Assembly (NCBI RefSeq): GCF_018474025.1
Contig: NZ_JAHCTA010000006.1
Coordinates: 249,470-313,469 of the forward strand
DNA: 64,000 nucleotides
From: Alteromonas oceanisediminis
Lineage (GTDB): Bacteria > Pseudomonadota > Gammaproteobacteria > Enterobacterales > Alteromonadaceae
Direction of reading: 5' to 3'
Made by a program: the position numbers and the translations under genes. The notes under the pieces were generated by a model. The model made no database searches and was not told where the DNA came from. It saw only the letters and a program-made list of their open reading frames with translations. How positions within the stretch are numbered: the stretch's first letter is position 1; the number at the start of each line of letters is the position of its first letter. Positions 45,239 to 54,941 of this stretch are shown piece by piece.

Positions 45239-46045
45239 ATGAAATTAGTTTCGTTCAACATTAACGGTATTCGTGCTCGGTTACACCAACTGCAAGCCCT
45301 GGTCGATAAGCATGATCCTGATGTTATTGGATTACAGGAAATCAAAGTCGATAACCCGCAGTTTCCGCTCAAAGACGTTGAAGCCATGGGGTATCATGTT
45401 GTTTACCACGGTCAAAAAGGTCATTACGGTGTCGCCCTGTTATCTAAGCAGGCCCCTGTTTCTGTGCAGTATGGTTTTTTAAGCGATGAAGCTGATGCGC
45501 AGCGACGGATGATCATGGCCGACTACGATATTGATGGCACGACCGTTACCGTCATGAATGGGTATTTCCCTCAAGGTGAAAACCGCAACCATGAGACGAA
45601 ATTTCCAGCCAAACGCCAGTTTTATGCCGATTTGAACGAACATCTCAAAAATCAGTGTCGCAAAGACCAACCCATCGCATTGATGGGTGACGTCAATATC
45701 TCGCACACCGACGCCGATATCGGTATCGGCGAAGTAAATGCCAAGCGCTGGTTAAGCAGTGGCAAATGCAGCTTTCTGCCCGAGGAACGAGAGTGGCTAA
45801 ACACCATCATCGATTGGGGTTTCACCGATTCGTTTCGGAGCCTGAACGAGCATGTGACCGACCAATACAGTTGGTTTGACTATCGTTCAAAGGGTTTTGA
45901 TGATAACCGAGGGCTGCGTATTGATCTTATCCTCACCACAGCGCCGTTGACCGAAAAGCTGATTGACAGTGGCATCGACTACGAATTGAGAGGTATCGAA
46001 AAGCCCTCGGACCATGCGCCGATCTGGGCAGAGTTTAAGGCATAG
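45239..46045 (+). CDS. xthA: Exodeoxyribonuclease III (AP endonuclease)
   Basis: 268 residues, as in E. coli. Cleaves at abasic sites and removes 3'-blocking groups in base excision repair. Motifs: [27 protein letters not shown] (metal-binding Glu), [24 protein letters not shown], and DHAPIWAEF (catalytic Asp-His). An A+T-rich stretch with TATCAT at about 45212 may hold its promoter. A membrane-protein gene follows after 3 bp and is probably co-transcribed. Confidence 0.96.
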   Translation: MKLVSFNINGIRARLHQLQALVDKHDPDVIGLQEIKVDNPQFPLKDVEAMGYHVVYHGQKGHYGVALLSKQAPVSVQYGFLSDEADAQRRMIMADYDIDGTTVTVMNGYFPQGENRNHETKFPAKRQFYADLNEHLKNQCRKDQPIALMGDVNISHTDADIGIGEVNAKRWLSSGKCSFLPEEREWLNTIIDWGFTDSFRSLNEHVTDQYSWFDYRSKGFDDNRGLRIDLILTTAPLTEKLIDSGIDYELRGIEKPSDHAPIWAEFKA

Positions 46046-46048
46046 CGC

Positions 46049-46693
46049 ATGACATTGTTGCAAATCCTAGCGGCACTTGGGATGGTGCTGCTGTTGACCA
46101 TGGTTGTAAAACACATTGATTGGTCGCACCTGTGTTCTTCAAAAAAGCAGCAACACTTGGTGTTTGGTGCTACTGCCAGCCTGTTCATTTTATGGATTTT
46201 CAGGGCTGGGATCTATGAGGGACTGTACGTGCATTTTCTGTGGCTCAGCGCACTGGCTCTGTTGCTCGGACTGCGCTGGTCAATGCTGGTCGCCACGGCG
46301 GCGTTGGTGGCAGTAACGGCATTGGGTTATGAGCGCTGGGAGATGCTCGGCGTCAATGGGTTGCTGGGCGTTACTGTTCCGCTGCTTCTTACGCACCTTT
46401 TCTTTAGTGTGTCATTTCATCGCCTGCCACGAAATCTATTCGTGTACATTTTTGTGTGTGCGTTCTTCCCGGGGGCGCTGGTTATCGCAACCAAAATGGC
46501 ATTACTGGGAGGCTATTACGTACTCGAAGGCACCTATGATTGGCTAACCGTAAAAGACAATTTTATCGTGTTGATACCCCTAATGTTGTTTCCTGAGGGA
46601 ATGCTAAACGGCATGACAATGACACTGCTGATCATCTACAAGCCAGATTGGGTATACACTTTTCACGACAAATTTTATATCGACGGCAAGTAA
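46049..46693 (+). CDS. Predicted CbiM-like/ECF-type membrane protein
   Basis: 214 residues, with six or so hydrophobic segments (LLQILAALGMVLLLTMVV, LVFGATASLFILWIF, FLWLSALALLLGL, LGVTVPLLLTHLFF, LFVYIFVCAFFPGAL, FIVLIPLMLFPEGMLNGMTM). The final FPEGMLNG and the start of the family with WxFRAGI recall the COG3235 group of putative permeases related to CbiM of cobalt/nickel ECF transporters. No ATPase or T component is adjacent, so transport function is unproven. A cobalamin adenosyltransferase lies 7.5 kb away, probably by chance. Start 3 bp after the xthA stop. Confidence 0.7.
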   Translation: MTLLQILAALGMVLLLTMVVKHIDWSHLCSSKKQQHLVFGATASLFILWIFRAGIYEGLYVHFLWLSALALLLGLRWSMLVATAALVAVTALGYERWEMLGVNGLLGVTVPLLLTHLFFSVSFHRLPRNLFVYIFVCAFFPGALVIATKMALLGGYYVLEGTYDWLTVKDNFIVLIPLMLFPEGMLNGMTMTLLIIYKPDWVYTFHDKFYIDGK

Positions 46694-46710
46694 CGCCGTC
46701 GAGGTTTGGG

Positions 46711-47271
46711 TTATTTAAATAGCACATCCATCACACCCGAGAGCTCTTGTTTGCCCTCGCGAATTTCGGCTTCTGTAAGTCCTGCTAACTCATGCGGAAA
46801 AACCAGCCATTCTTCGCTTTCGTTCACATAGTAGTGCGGCGTTAGGTTAGTTTTATTATTTTTCGGTTTGTACCAAGGGCACGCAATGCGCATATCTGTT
46901 GGCATATTGAGACGCATTAAGGTCTTGATTTGTTTGATCAGCGCATCAACACTTCGCCCAGAATCGAACACGTCATCGACGATTAGGATCCGATCATCCG
47001 CATTAGCATTCTCAATCAGGTAATGCAGGCCGTGTACGCGGATCTCTTTTGATTGCTGGTCGATACCATAGTATGACGACGTGCGCACAGCGATATGATC
47101 GGTCGGCGTATTTTTGAATTCAAAGAATTCCTGAACCGCAATCCCAATAGGTGCGCCGCCCCGCCAAATACCAATGATAAAGTCAGGACGAAAACCATCG
47201 TCAAAGACCATCGAAGCGAGTCGAAAAGAATCTTCCAGTAAAGACTGCGCCGTAATGAAGGTTTTTTGCAT
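46711..47271 (-). CDS. Phosphoribosyltransferase, purine-salvage type
   Basis: 186 residues of type I phosphoribosyltransferase. The PRPP loop is ILIVDDVFDSGRSVDALI, preceded by FIIGIWRGGAPIGIAVQEFF (the cis-peptide loop region) and YYGIDQQSKEIRVHG. The sequence is closest in feel to hypoxanthine/xanthine-guanine phosphoribosyltransferases, but the base-binding hood is not diagnostic, so I leave the substrate open. It sits downstream of lolC on the same strand, in the place where lolD would normally be. Confidence 0.82.
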   Translation of the reverse strand: MQKTFITAQSLLEDSFRLASMVFDDGFRPDFIIGIWRGGAPIGIAVQEFFEFKNTPTDHIAVRTSSYYGIDQQSKEIRVHGLHYLIENANADDRILIVDDVFDSGRSVDALIKQIKTLMRLNMPTDMRIACPWYKPKNNKTNLTPHYYVNESEEWLVFPHELAGLTEAEIREGKQELSGVMDVLFK

Positions 47272-47359
47272 TATGCAACATTCCGATTGTGTCTAAGAAC
47301 GCCGCAGTATAGTGAAAACGGCAGAGAATTGCATGCAAATTGCCATTCGAGTGGCGTGT

Positions 47360-48553
47360 TTACTCGTATTGTAAGGCGCGAGCTGGCTGAGTAGATAATG
47401 CCCGATAGGCTGGGTACAGAGTCGCGAGAAAGCACAACAGCATGGCAAACACGGCAACAGCAACAACCTGATAAAGCTCTAGCTCGATGGGCAAACCGCC
47501 AGAATCGGAATAGCCCATGTTAATGCCGACCGCATGCAATAACGGATTTAATTGCCAGACCACAACTAGCCCCAATAACGTGCCCAAGATGGCGCCTTTA
47601 AATCCATTAAACACGCCGTTAAACAAAAATATCGCCATGACACTGCGTTTGCGCATACCGAGCGTTTTTAAAATAGCAATGTCACTTTGCTTTTCATTGA
47701 CGACCATCACCAACGCCGACACGATATTGAATGCCGCCACGGCTATCACCAGCACTAACAGTAAAAACATCATGTTTTTTTCCATTTTTACGGCATCAAA
47801 TAACGGCCCTTGCTGACTGCGCCAAGTGGTGAAGCTAAATTCTTGTTGTTCAAATGTGTCGGCCACTTGCTGGTAATCAAAAGGATCGGTGAGAAAGACG
47901 CGAGTATGTTGCTGCTCAGCGCGTTGGCGCATCAGTCGCTGTAAGTCGTTAACATGCAAATATATCGCTTTGTCATCCAGCGCAGATCCGACCGCGTAAA
48001 TCCCTGCGACTTCGGCAACTCGTTGGCTAGGCACGCGCCCCATAGGGGTGTAAAGCGTTGCTCCCGCGACCAGTAACCTAACGCGATCGCCGGGTCGTAG
48101 ATTCAGCGTAGTCGCTAGGGCCTGGCCGATTATGATGCGATAACTGCCTTCAGTGAGATCACTAAACCGGCCTGCAACCATCTTCGCAGCAACGATCGAG
48201 AATTGCGTCATATCTTCAGGCACAACCCCTTGCATCATCACACCGTGTAATGCCTGCGGTGTTTGCAAAACCCCTTCGGCCTGCAAGTAAGCACTGCGTG
48301 TCACGATGGCGGGATGATCCACGCGGCGGGTTTCTGCGATCGGTGCTGAAACCGTGATGTGCGGCACAATCCCCAGTACCCGCTGCTTTAATTGCCCTTC
48401 AAAACCATTCATCACAGACAGCACAACAATCAGTGCCATGATCCCCAACGTAATACCGGCGACAGAGAAAAAATTGATGAATGACACAAAACTACTGCTC
48501 TGTGAGGCTCGCGTATAACGCAATCCGATAGACGCGAAAAGAGGCTGAAACAT
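47360..48553 (-). CDS. lolC: LolC/LolE-family lipoprotein-releasing permease
   Basis: 397 residues. Four transmembrane helices (one near the N-terminus: GITLGIMALIVVLSVMNGFE; three C-terminal: FLLLVLVIAVAAFNIVSALVM, IFLFNGVFNGFKGAILG, VVAVAVFAMLLCFLATLYP) flank a large periplasmic domain, as in LolC/E. The N-terminus FQPLFASIGLRYTRA matches the family. It is next to a PilZ gene and mfd, as expected for lolC in gammaproteobacteria. lolD and lolE do not follow; a lolD start lies at the far left of the window. LolC versus LolE cannot be settled by eye. Confidence 0.9.
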   Translation of the reverse strand: MFQPLFASIGLRYTRASQSSSFVSFINFFSVAGITLGIMALIVVLSVMNGFEGQLKQRVLGIVPHITVSAPIAETRRVDHPAIVTRSAYLQAEGVLQTPQALHGVMMQGVVPEDMTQFSIVAAKMVAGRFSDLTEGSYRIIIGQALATTLNLRPGDRVRLLVAGATLYTPMGRVPSQRVAEVAGIYAVGSALDDKAIYLHVNDLQRLMRQRAEQQHTRVFLTDPFDYQQVADTFEQQEFSFTTWRSQQGPLFDAVKMEKNMMFLLLVLVIAVAAFNIVSALVMVVNEKQSDIAILKTLGMRKRSVMAIFLFNGVFNGFKGAILGTLLGLVVVWQLNPLLHAVGINMGYSDSGGLPIELELYQVVAVAVFAMLLCFLATLYPAYRALSTQPARALQYE

Positions 48554-48650
48554 AGATTCTCGGCGGTTAGTTGTTGCGAAAGTTACCGTTAATGCGACAA
48601 TGCGTTGCGATGATACGAATATCTTTATCTCGACACAAGGTTATTACCCA

Positions 48651-49256
48651 ATGACGACACCATTTGATGCATTGAGCAACGACGAAAAACAGCAGCAATT
48701 TACTGAGTTTTTTTTGATCAAGCATCAATTGAACGTGAATTTTCGCACCATTGATAAAGCAGAAATTCCCGCTGTCGACCAACTTGAAGAACACATGCCT
48801 TACGCCTTCAAAATTGCCGGTGAGCTTGCCAGTGTTGAAGCTCAGGCAATACGACCGCTACGAAATTTGAGTTCACATGCAGCGGAACTGGCAGAATTTC
48901 TCAATGCCCAAGCGCGTAAAATCGACATCATGATGTCGTACATTTTGCATCAGCAAGATGACGAATCCATGCGCTATAAAAGTGTTCGTTTTGGCGGCGG
49001 CGGTATCGAAGTACACAGCGACCACCCCCTTGATGCTGGCACCAGTGTTGAATTGAAAATTTTCCTGAGCGAAGAAGCGGCAGCGGTATTTTGCTATGCA
49101 GAAGTGATCAGCTGCGAGACTATCGAAGACGGTTATCAGATCGCGTTTATTTTCAGTCGCATACGCGAATCTGATCAGGAGTTACTGGTTCGCGCCAGCT
49201 TACACCTGCAAGCACAGCAACTACGAAAACGATCTGAAAGTAATAGAGTACAGTAA
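48651..49256 (+). CDS. PilZ-domain-like protein upstream of mfd
   Basis: 201 residues from the ATG at 48651. The N-terminal half is helical (LSNDEKQQQFTEFFLIKHQL, ASVEAQAIRPLRNLSSHAAEL) and the C-terminal half is a beta domain (YKSVRFGGGGIEVHSDHPLDAGTSVELKIFL, AVFCYAEVISCETIEDGYQIAFIF) that resembles PilZ, including the FGGGGIEV turn. The arginine motif of c-di-GMP binders is not clear, so ligand binding is doubtful. Divergent from lolC and upstream of mfd by about 60 bp. Confidence 0.7.
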   Translation: MTTPFDALSNDEKQQQFTEFFLIKHQLNVNFRTIDKAEIPAVDQLEEHMPYAFKIAGELASVEAQAIRPLRNLSSHAAELAEFLNAQARKIDIMMSYILHQQDDESMRYKSVRFGGGGIEVHSDHPLDAGTSVELKIFLSEEAAAVFCYAEVISCETIEDGYQIAFIFSRIRESDQELLVRASLHLQAQQLRKRSESNRVQ

Positions 49257-49315
49257 CCATGCCTTTTGTTTCGTCAAACGAACAATGAGTCAAACCTAGA
49301 AATCACACGACATTT

Positions 49316-52300
49316 ATGAGCCAATCTTTATTCAACCCTACCCTACCGCAGCGCAAAGCCAATGGCGCAGATGTTTTTCAGTGGGGTGAACTTACCGGGT
49401 GTAGTGCCGCGTTAGCCATTGCCAAGGCCGCTGAAAAACATGATGGTCCCGTGCTCCTGGTTACCGCAGACACCCCGAGCGCGAATCGTCTTGAAAAAGA
49501 GATCGCCTTTTTCAGCCAGGACAAGCAGCAAAAAATCAATATCTTCCCCGATTGGGAAACCTTGCCCTACGATACATTCTCACCTCATCAGGATATTGTA
49601 TCGCAACGGCTTGAAACGCTGGATGCATTGTCCAGTAAAGCAAATGCTATTTTTATCGTGCCGATTAACACGCTTATCCAGCGGTTGTGCCCGGTAGAGT
49701 ATCTAGGTCAGTACCTGTTGCTATTGAAAACAGGCCAACAATTGGATGTGGCCTCGTTCAGACGAAAGCTTGAAAAAGCCGGCTATCTGCATGTCAATCA
49801 GGTGATGAGTCACTCTGAGTTCTCAGTGCGTGGCAGCATTATCGATTTGTACCCTATGGGTAACGAACACCCCTACCGCATTGATTTATTTAATGATGAA
49901 ATTGACTCTATTCGCTTGTTTGACCCAGAAGACCAGCGTTCAGGCGAAAAGGTGGACGCCATCAAGTTATTGCCTGCGCGGGAGTTTCCAACCGATAAAC
50001 ACGCGCTGGCACGCTTTCGAAGCGAATACCTAGAGCGTTTCGACGCAACTGCCGGCAAAAATGCGTTGTTGCATCAAGTGACCTCGGGCAAAGGGATACT
50101 ACCGGGGGGCATCGAATACTATTTGCCGTTATTTTTTGAGCACACCGCAACGCTGTTCGATTATTTAAACGACAATACGTTGTTGCTATTGAATGGTGAT
50201 TTAGTTGGCGCGAGCGAATTCTTATGGGCAGACATTAATCATCGGTATGAGCAGCGCCGTTATGATCCTGATCGCCCCTTGCTGCCTCCGCGCGAAATTT
50301 ACCTCAGCATCGATGAAGTATTTGCGGAATTTAAACAGTGGCCTCGGGTCGCATTGCAGTCTGGCAGTGTTGAACATAAAGCGGGCAGATTTAATTTTGA
50401 CACTCGCCCGATTGGCGATATTGCAATCAAACCGCAAGCAAAGGAACCTGCACAACAGCTTCGTGCTGCGGTAGAAGCCGTATTGGCGCGACAGGGAAAA
50501 GTGCTGTTTTGCGCAGAAACACAAGGCCGCAAAGAGAATCTACTCTCCATCTTAAAAAAAGCCAAACTTGCTCCAACGCCGGTCAAATCCGTGATGGAGT
50601 TTTATCAGTCTGAACACGCCGTGGGTTTAGTCGTGGGTCTCGTTGAACATAGCTTTCATTTTTGTGGCAAACAGGGTGAACTACTGTTCATTACCGAGAC
50701 TGAATTACTCGGGCACAAAGTCAGCCAGCGCCGTCGGCGTGAAAAACAGAAAGCCACCGACGAATCTGCGGTCATTCGCAATCTTGCAGAACTGGCCATC
50801 GGCCAGCCGGTGGTACATATTGATCATGGCGTTGGGCGTTATTTAGGTTTACAAACCTTGGATGCCGGCGGTGTCACCACAGAGTATCTAACCATCGAAT
50901 ACGCGAAAGGCAGCAAGTTATATGTGCCTGTAGCCAGTCTGCATTTGATCAGCCGCTACAGTGGCGGCGACCCTGACCATGCCCCATTGCACGGGTTAGG
51001 CTCAGATACATGGAGTAAAGCAAAACGAAAAGCAGCCGAAAAAGTACGAGATGTCGCCGCTCAATTGCTCGATGTTTACGCAAGGCGTGCCGCTAAGCCG
51101 GGTTATGCCTACAACATAGAGTGGGAAGATTATCAACGCTTTGCCGACAGTTTTCCGTTTGAAGAAACCACCGATCAATTGCAAGCGATCAACGCAGTCA
51201 TGCAAGATATGGGCAGCCCCAATGCCATGGATAGACTGGTTTGTGGCGATGTTGGTTTTGGCAAAACTGAGGTCGCCATGCGCGCGGCGTTTCTGGCCGC
51301 GAGTCAGGGTAAGCAAGTCGCTATCCTGGTCCCGACCACGTTGCTGGCGCAACAGCATTATGAGAATTTCAAAGACCGATTTGTTGATTGGCCTTTTAAT
51401 ATTGAAGTCATGTCTCGATTTGTCGGCGCGAAACACACCAAAAGCGTGTTGGAAGGGCTTAAAAACGGTAAAGTGGATATTGTCGTCGGCACTCATAAGC
51501 TTATTCAAGACGATGTGAAATATCATGACTTGGGCTTAGTGATTATTGACGAAGAACATCGCTTCGGCGTACGCCAGAAAGATAAGTTTAAATCGCTTCG
51601 CGCTGATGTCGATATTCTCACCTTAACCGCAACTCCCATCCCACGAACGTTAAACATGGCGTTAAGTGGCATGCGGGATTTATCGATTATCGCCACACCA
51701 CCTGCGAAACGACTGTCCATTAAAACCTTTGTACAGCAGCGCCACAAGGACGTATTGCGCGAAGCTATCATGCGCGAGATCTTACGCGGCGGGCAAGTCT
51801 ATTTTCTGCACAACGAAGTAGACACCATAGAGCGTACCGCCGAGGAAATCGCTGAAATCGTGCCCGAAGCTCGCATCGGCATAGGTCACGGGCAAATGCG
51901 CGAACGGGAATTGGAAACGGTGATGAGCGATTTTTATCATCAACGTTTCAACGTGTTGGTCTGTACAACCATCATCGAAACGGGAATTGATGTGCCCTCG
52001 GCGAATACCATCATCATGGATAGAGCTGACCATCTCGGCCTCGCTCAGTTACACCAGCTACGTGGGCGTGTAGGCCGCTCTCATCATCAAGCTTACGCGT
52101 ATCTACTCACACCTCACCCCAAGCGGATGACACGTGATGCGCAAAAACGCCTTGAAGCCATTGCCAATCTTGAAGATTTAGGCGCCGGCTTCCAACTCGC
52201 GACCCATGATCTTGAAATCCGTGGCGCAGGAGAATTACTCGGCGATGACCAATCCGGCCAAATTGCCAGTATTGGCTTCACGCTGTACATGGACATGCTT

Positions 52301-52813
52301 GATAAAGCGGTTGAAGCGTTGAAGAATGGCAAGGAGCCATCGTTGGAGTCAGTCACCTCGCAGCAAACAGAAATCGAACTTCGCGTTCCGGCTTTGCTAC
52401 CGGAGGACTACGTGGGCGATGTTAACACGCGGCTTTCGCTGTACAAAAAGCTGGCCAGTTGTAAAACCAAAGTCGATATTGATGCGTTTCAAATTGAGCT
52501 CATTGACCGCTTTGGATTATTGCCCGACGCTGCCAAAAATTTAGTGGCTATCGCCGAGCAGAAATTAATCGCGCAACAGATCGGTATTGTGAAAATTGAA
52601 ACCGGCTATCAGTCCGGCAGTATAGAGTTTGCGCCAGACACCAAAATCGACCCAGGCTACATTATTCAGTTGGTACAGAAACAATCTAAACAATTTCGAT
52701 TTGATGGTCCAACCAAGTTGAAACTGGTTAACACTCCGGAGGCTGCTCAGCAGCGTATTGATATGGTATCGTCTATTCTCGAGTCAATGGCTAAGGAAAT
52801 TAAAGCGGCATGA
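49316..52813 (+). CDS. mfd: Transcription-repair coupling factor Mfd
   Basis: 1165 residues, against 1148 in E. coli. Mfd frees RNA polymerase stalled at DNA lesions and recruits UvrA. In order: UvrB-homology region (NIFPDWETLPYDTFSPHQDIVSQRL, DLYPMGNEHPYRIDLFNDEIDSIR), RNA-polymerase-interacting domain (PVVHIDHGVGRYLGL, YAKGSKLYVPV), and the RecG-like motor with VCGDVGFGKTEVAMRAAF (Walker A), IIDEEHRFGV (DEEH box), LTATPIPRTLNMAL, IETGIDVPSANTIIMDRAD, and QLRGRVGRSHHQAYAYLL. The C-terminal D7 autoinhibitory domain follows. csiV overlaps its end by 4 bp. Confidence 0.97.
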   Translation: MSQSLFNPTLPQRKANGADVFQWGELTGCSAALAIAKAAEKHDGPVLLVTADTPSANRLEKEIAFFSQDKQQKINIFPDWETLPYDTFSPHQDIVSQRLETLDALSSKANAIFIVPINTLIQRLCPVEYLGQYLLLLKTGQQLDVASFRRKLEKAGYLHVNQVMSHSEFSVRGSIIDLYPMGNEHPYRIDLFNDEIDSIRLFDPEDQRSGEKVDAIKLLPAREFPTDKHALARFRSEYLERFDATAGKNALLHQVTSGKGILPGGIEYYLPLFFEHTATLFDYLNDNTLLLLNGDLVGASEFLWADINHRYEQRRYDPDRPLLPPREIYLSIDEVFAEFKQWPRVALQSGSVEHKAGRFNFDTRPIGDIAIKPQAKEPAQQLRAAVEAVLARQGKVLFCAETQGRKENLLSILKKAKLAPTPVKSVMEFYQSEHAVGLVVGLVEHSFHFCGKQGELLFITETELLGHKVSQRRRREKQKATDESAVIRNLAELAIGQPVVHIDHGVGRYLGLQTLDAGGVTTEYLTIEYAKGSKLYVPVASLHLISRYSGGDPDHAPLHGLGSDTWSKAKRKAAEKVRDVAAQLLDVYARRAAKPGYAYNIEWEDYQRFADSFPFEETTDQLQAINAVMQDMGSPNAMDRLVCGDVGFGKTEVAMRAAFLAASQGKQVAILVPTTLLAQQHYENFKDRFVDWPFNIEVMSRFVGAKHTKSVLEGLKNGKVDIVVGTHKLIQDDVKYHDLGLVIIDEEHRFGVRQKDKFKSLRADVDILTLTATPIPRTLNMALSGMRDLSIIATPPAKRLSIKTFVQQRHKDVLREAIMREILRGGQVYFLHNEVDTIERTAEEIAEIVPEARIGIGHGQMRERELETVMSDFYHQRFNVLVCTTIIETGIDVPSANTIIMDRADHLGLAQLHQLRGRVGRSHHQAYAYLLTPHPKRMTRDAQKRLEAIANLEDLGAGFQLATHDLEIRGAGELLGDDQSGQIASIGFTLYMDMLDKAVEALKNGKEPSLESVTSQQTEIELRVPALLPEDYVGDVNTRLSLYKKLASCKTKVDIDAFQIELIDRFGLLPDAAKNLVAIAEQKLIAQQIGIVKIETGYQSGSIEFAPDTKIDPGYIIQLVQKQSKQFRFDGPTKLKLVNTPEAAQQRIDMVSSILESMAKEIKAA

Positions 52814-54165
52814 AGCATGTTTTTGTCGGCAACAATGCCGTTTGCTGGGCCTGCACTGCATTTTTACTGGCGTTCACAGCGCCACTTGCCGCTCAGGAAC
52901 AATGGTGGTTTGATATTGAAGTCATCGTGTTTGAGCGCAGTAGCAGCGAGCCGGTTAAAGAGACCTTTGAAACGGTCGAAAATACCCCGTCGAATTATGT
53001 CTACGACTTATTCACAGACTATCTCACTCCTGACATTACTGGCGTGTTGGGCGGGTTGCCATTGTGTTCGCCGCATCAACCTTACAAGACACTCACCGAT
53101 ATAATCGCCGACCATGCAACGGAATTAGCACAATCAGCTGAACCTTCTGCGCCAACATCCGATTCAATCAGTTCCATTCCAGCAACTGATACCACTCCTT
53201 TGGCGATACCCGCTAGTTCGCAGAAGCCGCCGCTATTTGGCGCTGCTCTTTCACCGTTACAATCTGTTATCCAGCGCCAAGATAAGCTGTTGCACACCCT
53301 ATCAGAACAACGTATCACGCAGCCCAGTGAATGGCGGGCTTCTGCGCGTGGATGCATCGCAGAGACTGAGGTTATTGCTACCAACGAAGGTCAGCTGCGC
53401 TGGCCAGACACACACCAGGCAGCACCGGCGCAAGTGCCTAAACGGATTGACGGGCGGCATTTGCCCTTGTCCAACTATCCGCATTTTATTCCCGCTAGCT
53501 CGTTAGAACTGACGGATTTCGCTAAGCAAATTAACCGCTTGCGTGACCATCGTGTGCTCAATCACAGTGCCTGGCGTCAGGAAGTCGTCTTTGGCCGTGA
53601 TGTTGCGCCTGCCATGCGCCTGATCGCCGGGGATAATTATCGCCATGGCATAGCTGCTTCCGTGTCTGACCCTGCATCCATGACGCCTGATTATCGTAAG
53701 GGCATATCGCTGGCAGACAGAAGCTATGAGGTGCAGACATCCTCACCCTCGGTTGATTTTTTTGCCGATTTATATGCGTCACTTAATGCCACTGACGCTC
53801 ACGTTGATGACCATCAGCAGACACAACTTGTGCAAGACTTGGTGGGCGGTGCCACACAGAAAAGTGGTCAACAAACCAATAACGAATCGCCTTTGTGGGC
53901 TGTCGATGGCGAATTTAAAGTCTATCTGCAGTACATTAACCGCGTACCGTATTTGCATATCGACAGCGAACTTGTCTATCAGCACAGGGTCGCTGACGGC
54001 AGCACCGACGGAAACTTCCGACTTCAAGCGGTTTCTTTCAATCAGTTGCGCCGCGTGATCAGCCAACAGATCCACTATTTTGACCACCCGTTGTTCGGGT
54101 TAGTAGTGCAGATCCGCCGCTATGAGCGCCCGGATCCCGACTTGCTAAATCAGGGTGCTGACTGA
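52810..54165 (+). CDS. csiV: CsiV-family protein
   Basis: 451 residues. A signal peptide (VCWACTAFLLAFTAPLAAQ) precedes WWFDIEVIVFERSS, the family hallmark, and a C-terminal region with EFKVYLQYINRVPYLHIDSELVYQ and FDHPLFGLVVQIRRYE. CsiV was described in Vibrio cholerae as a periplasmic peptidoglycan-binding partner of penicillin-binding-protein activator LpoA needed under D-amino-acid stress. It sits next to mfd in V. cholerae too. The middle is low-complexity (SAEPSAPTSDSISS). The start overlaps mfd by 4 bp, and the stop overlaps the next gene's start. Confidence 0.82.
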   Translation: MKHVFVGNNAVCWACTAFLLAFTAPLAAQEQWWFDIEVIVFERSSSEPVKETFETVENTPSNYVYDLFTDYLTPDITGVLGGLPLCSPHQPYKTLTDIIADHATELAQSAEPSAPTSDSISSIPATDTTPLAIPASSQKPPLFGAALSPLQSVIQRQDKLLHTLSEQRITQPSEWRASARGCIAETEVIATNEGQLRWPDTHQAAPAQVPKRIDGRHLPLSNYPHFIPASSLELTDFAKQINRLRDHRVLNHSAWRQEVVFGRDVAPAMRLIAGDNYRHGIAASVSDPASMTPDYRKGISLADRSYEVQTSSPSVDFFADLYASLNATDAHVDDHQQTQLVQDLVGGATQKSGQQTNNESPLWAVDGEFKVYLQYINRVPYLHIDSELVYQHRVADGSTDGNFRLQAVSFNQLRRVISQQIHYFDHPLFGLVVQIRRYERPDPDLLNQGAD

Positions 54166-54701
54166 TGAAAATTTACACACGCGGCGGTGATGGCGGAAAC
54201 ACACAAATTTACACGCACAAAGCCACGCGTGTCGACAAAGATGACATCATTTTGGAATGCTATGGCACCTTAGATGAACTCAACGCCCAAGTGGGTATGC
54301 TTTGCAGTCTTCTTTCTCAGCAGAAGCAAGAGGCGCTAGAACCGCTCTTAAGCACTAATCGGGCAATCCAGCGAGCGCTGTTTCAGATTGGCTTTGGTAT
54401 TTCAGACAGCAGTCAAATCGACGCCGGTCAGACAGTGGCACTGGAAAACCACATTGACCACTTACAAGCCATGCTGCCTGCCCAAACGCATTTTATCCTG
54501 CCAGGAGGCTGTGTTATGGCCTGCCACGCGCATATTTGCCGTACTGTTTGCCGACGCTGTGAACGTGTCATGGTCGCATTAAGCAAGCAACATGACGTCG
54601 ACAGCAAAGCCATTGCCTATATCAACCGATTATCAGATTATTGGTTTGTGCAGGCCCGTTATCTAAACCACCTTCATGATGTGGCTGATGTTCCAGTGTA
54701 A
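54165..54701 (+). CDS. ATP:cob(I)alamin adenosyltransferase, PduO type
   Basis: 178 residues. Attaches the adenosyl group to cob(I)alamin to form coenzyme B12. Motifs are KIYTRGGDGGNTQIYTH at the N-terminus (ATP-binding, usually TKTGDxGTT), CYGTLDELNAQVGML, and the C-terminal RTVCRRCERVMVAL and INRLSDYWFVQARYLN. The N-terminal motif has a G where T is common (RGGDGGNT), a mild departure that could affect ATP binding. Start TGATG coupled to csiV's stop. A B12-dependent enzyme is not in the window. Confidence 0.88.
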   Translation: MKIYTRGGDGGNTQIYTHKATRVDKDDIILECYGTLDELNAQVGMLCSLLSQQKQEALEPLLSTNRAIQRALFQIGFGISDSSQIDAGQTVALENHIDHLQAMLPAQTHFILPGGCVMACHAHICRTVCRRCERVMVALSKQHDVDSKAIAYINRLSDYWFVQARYLNHLHDVADVPV

Positions 54702-54752
54702 CCAAACTGCCAATCGCTGCGTAGTTTTTACCGACTGGGTAATGCCATCTCG

Positions 54753-54796
54753 CTAAGCAGTCTCCTCTAACACAGTCTCCGCTAACACAGTCGCCG
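54753..54796. repeat. Three imperfect 14-15 bp tandem repeats upstream of the alternative oxidase
   Basis: CTAAGCAGTCTCCT (54753-54766), CTAACACAGTCTCCG (54767-54781) and CTAACACAGTCGCCG (54782-54796) lie head to tail about 150 bp before the oxidase ATG. They could be binding sites for a regulator spaced by about 1.4 turns, or a slippage product. The rest of this 240 bp gap shows no clear promoter, and I found no NsrR-type palindrome. Confidence 0.7.
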
Positions 54797-54941
54797 TGAG
54801 CCCTGCGTCTTCGTTCGACGTCATGGCGCTAATTTTGCTTTTCCTTTTGTTCTAATCAGCGCGTGCGGCAGTACATAGATGAACACGTGTTAGTACTTGC
54901 GCCACAAACAGTTTAATTTAGATTACGGGTATTCAGTCACT

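Noticed and set aside
54702..54941. NsrR binding site upstream of the alternative oxidase
   Set aside because: I looked for the A+T-rich 11-1-11 palindrome typical of NsrR and saw none.
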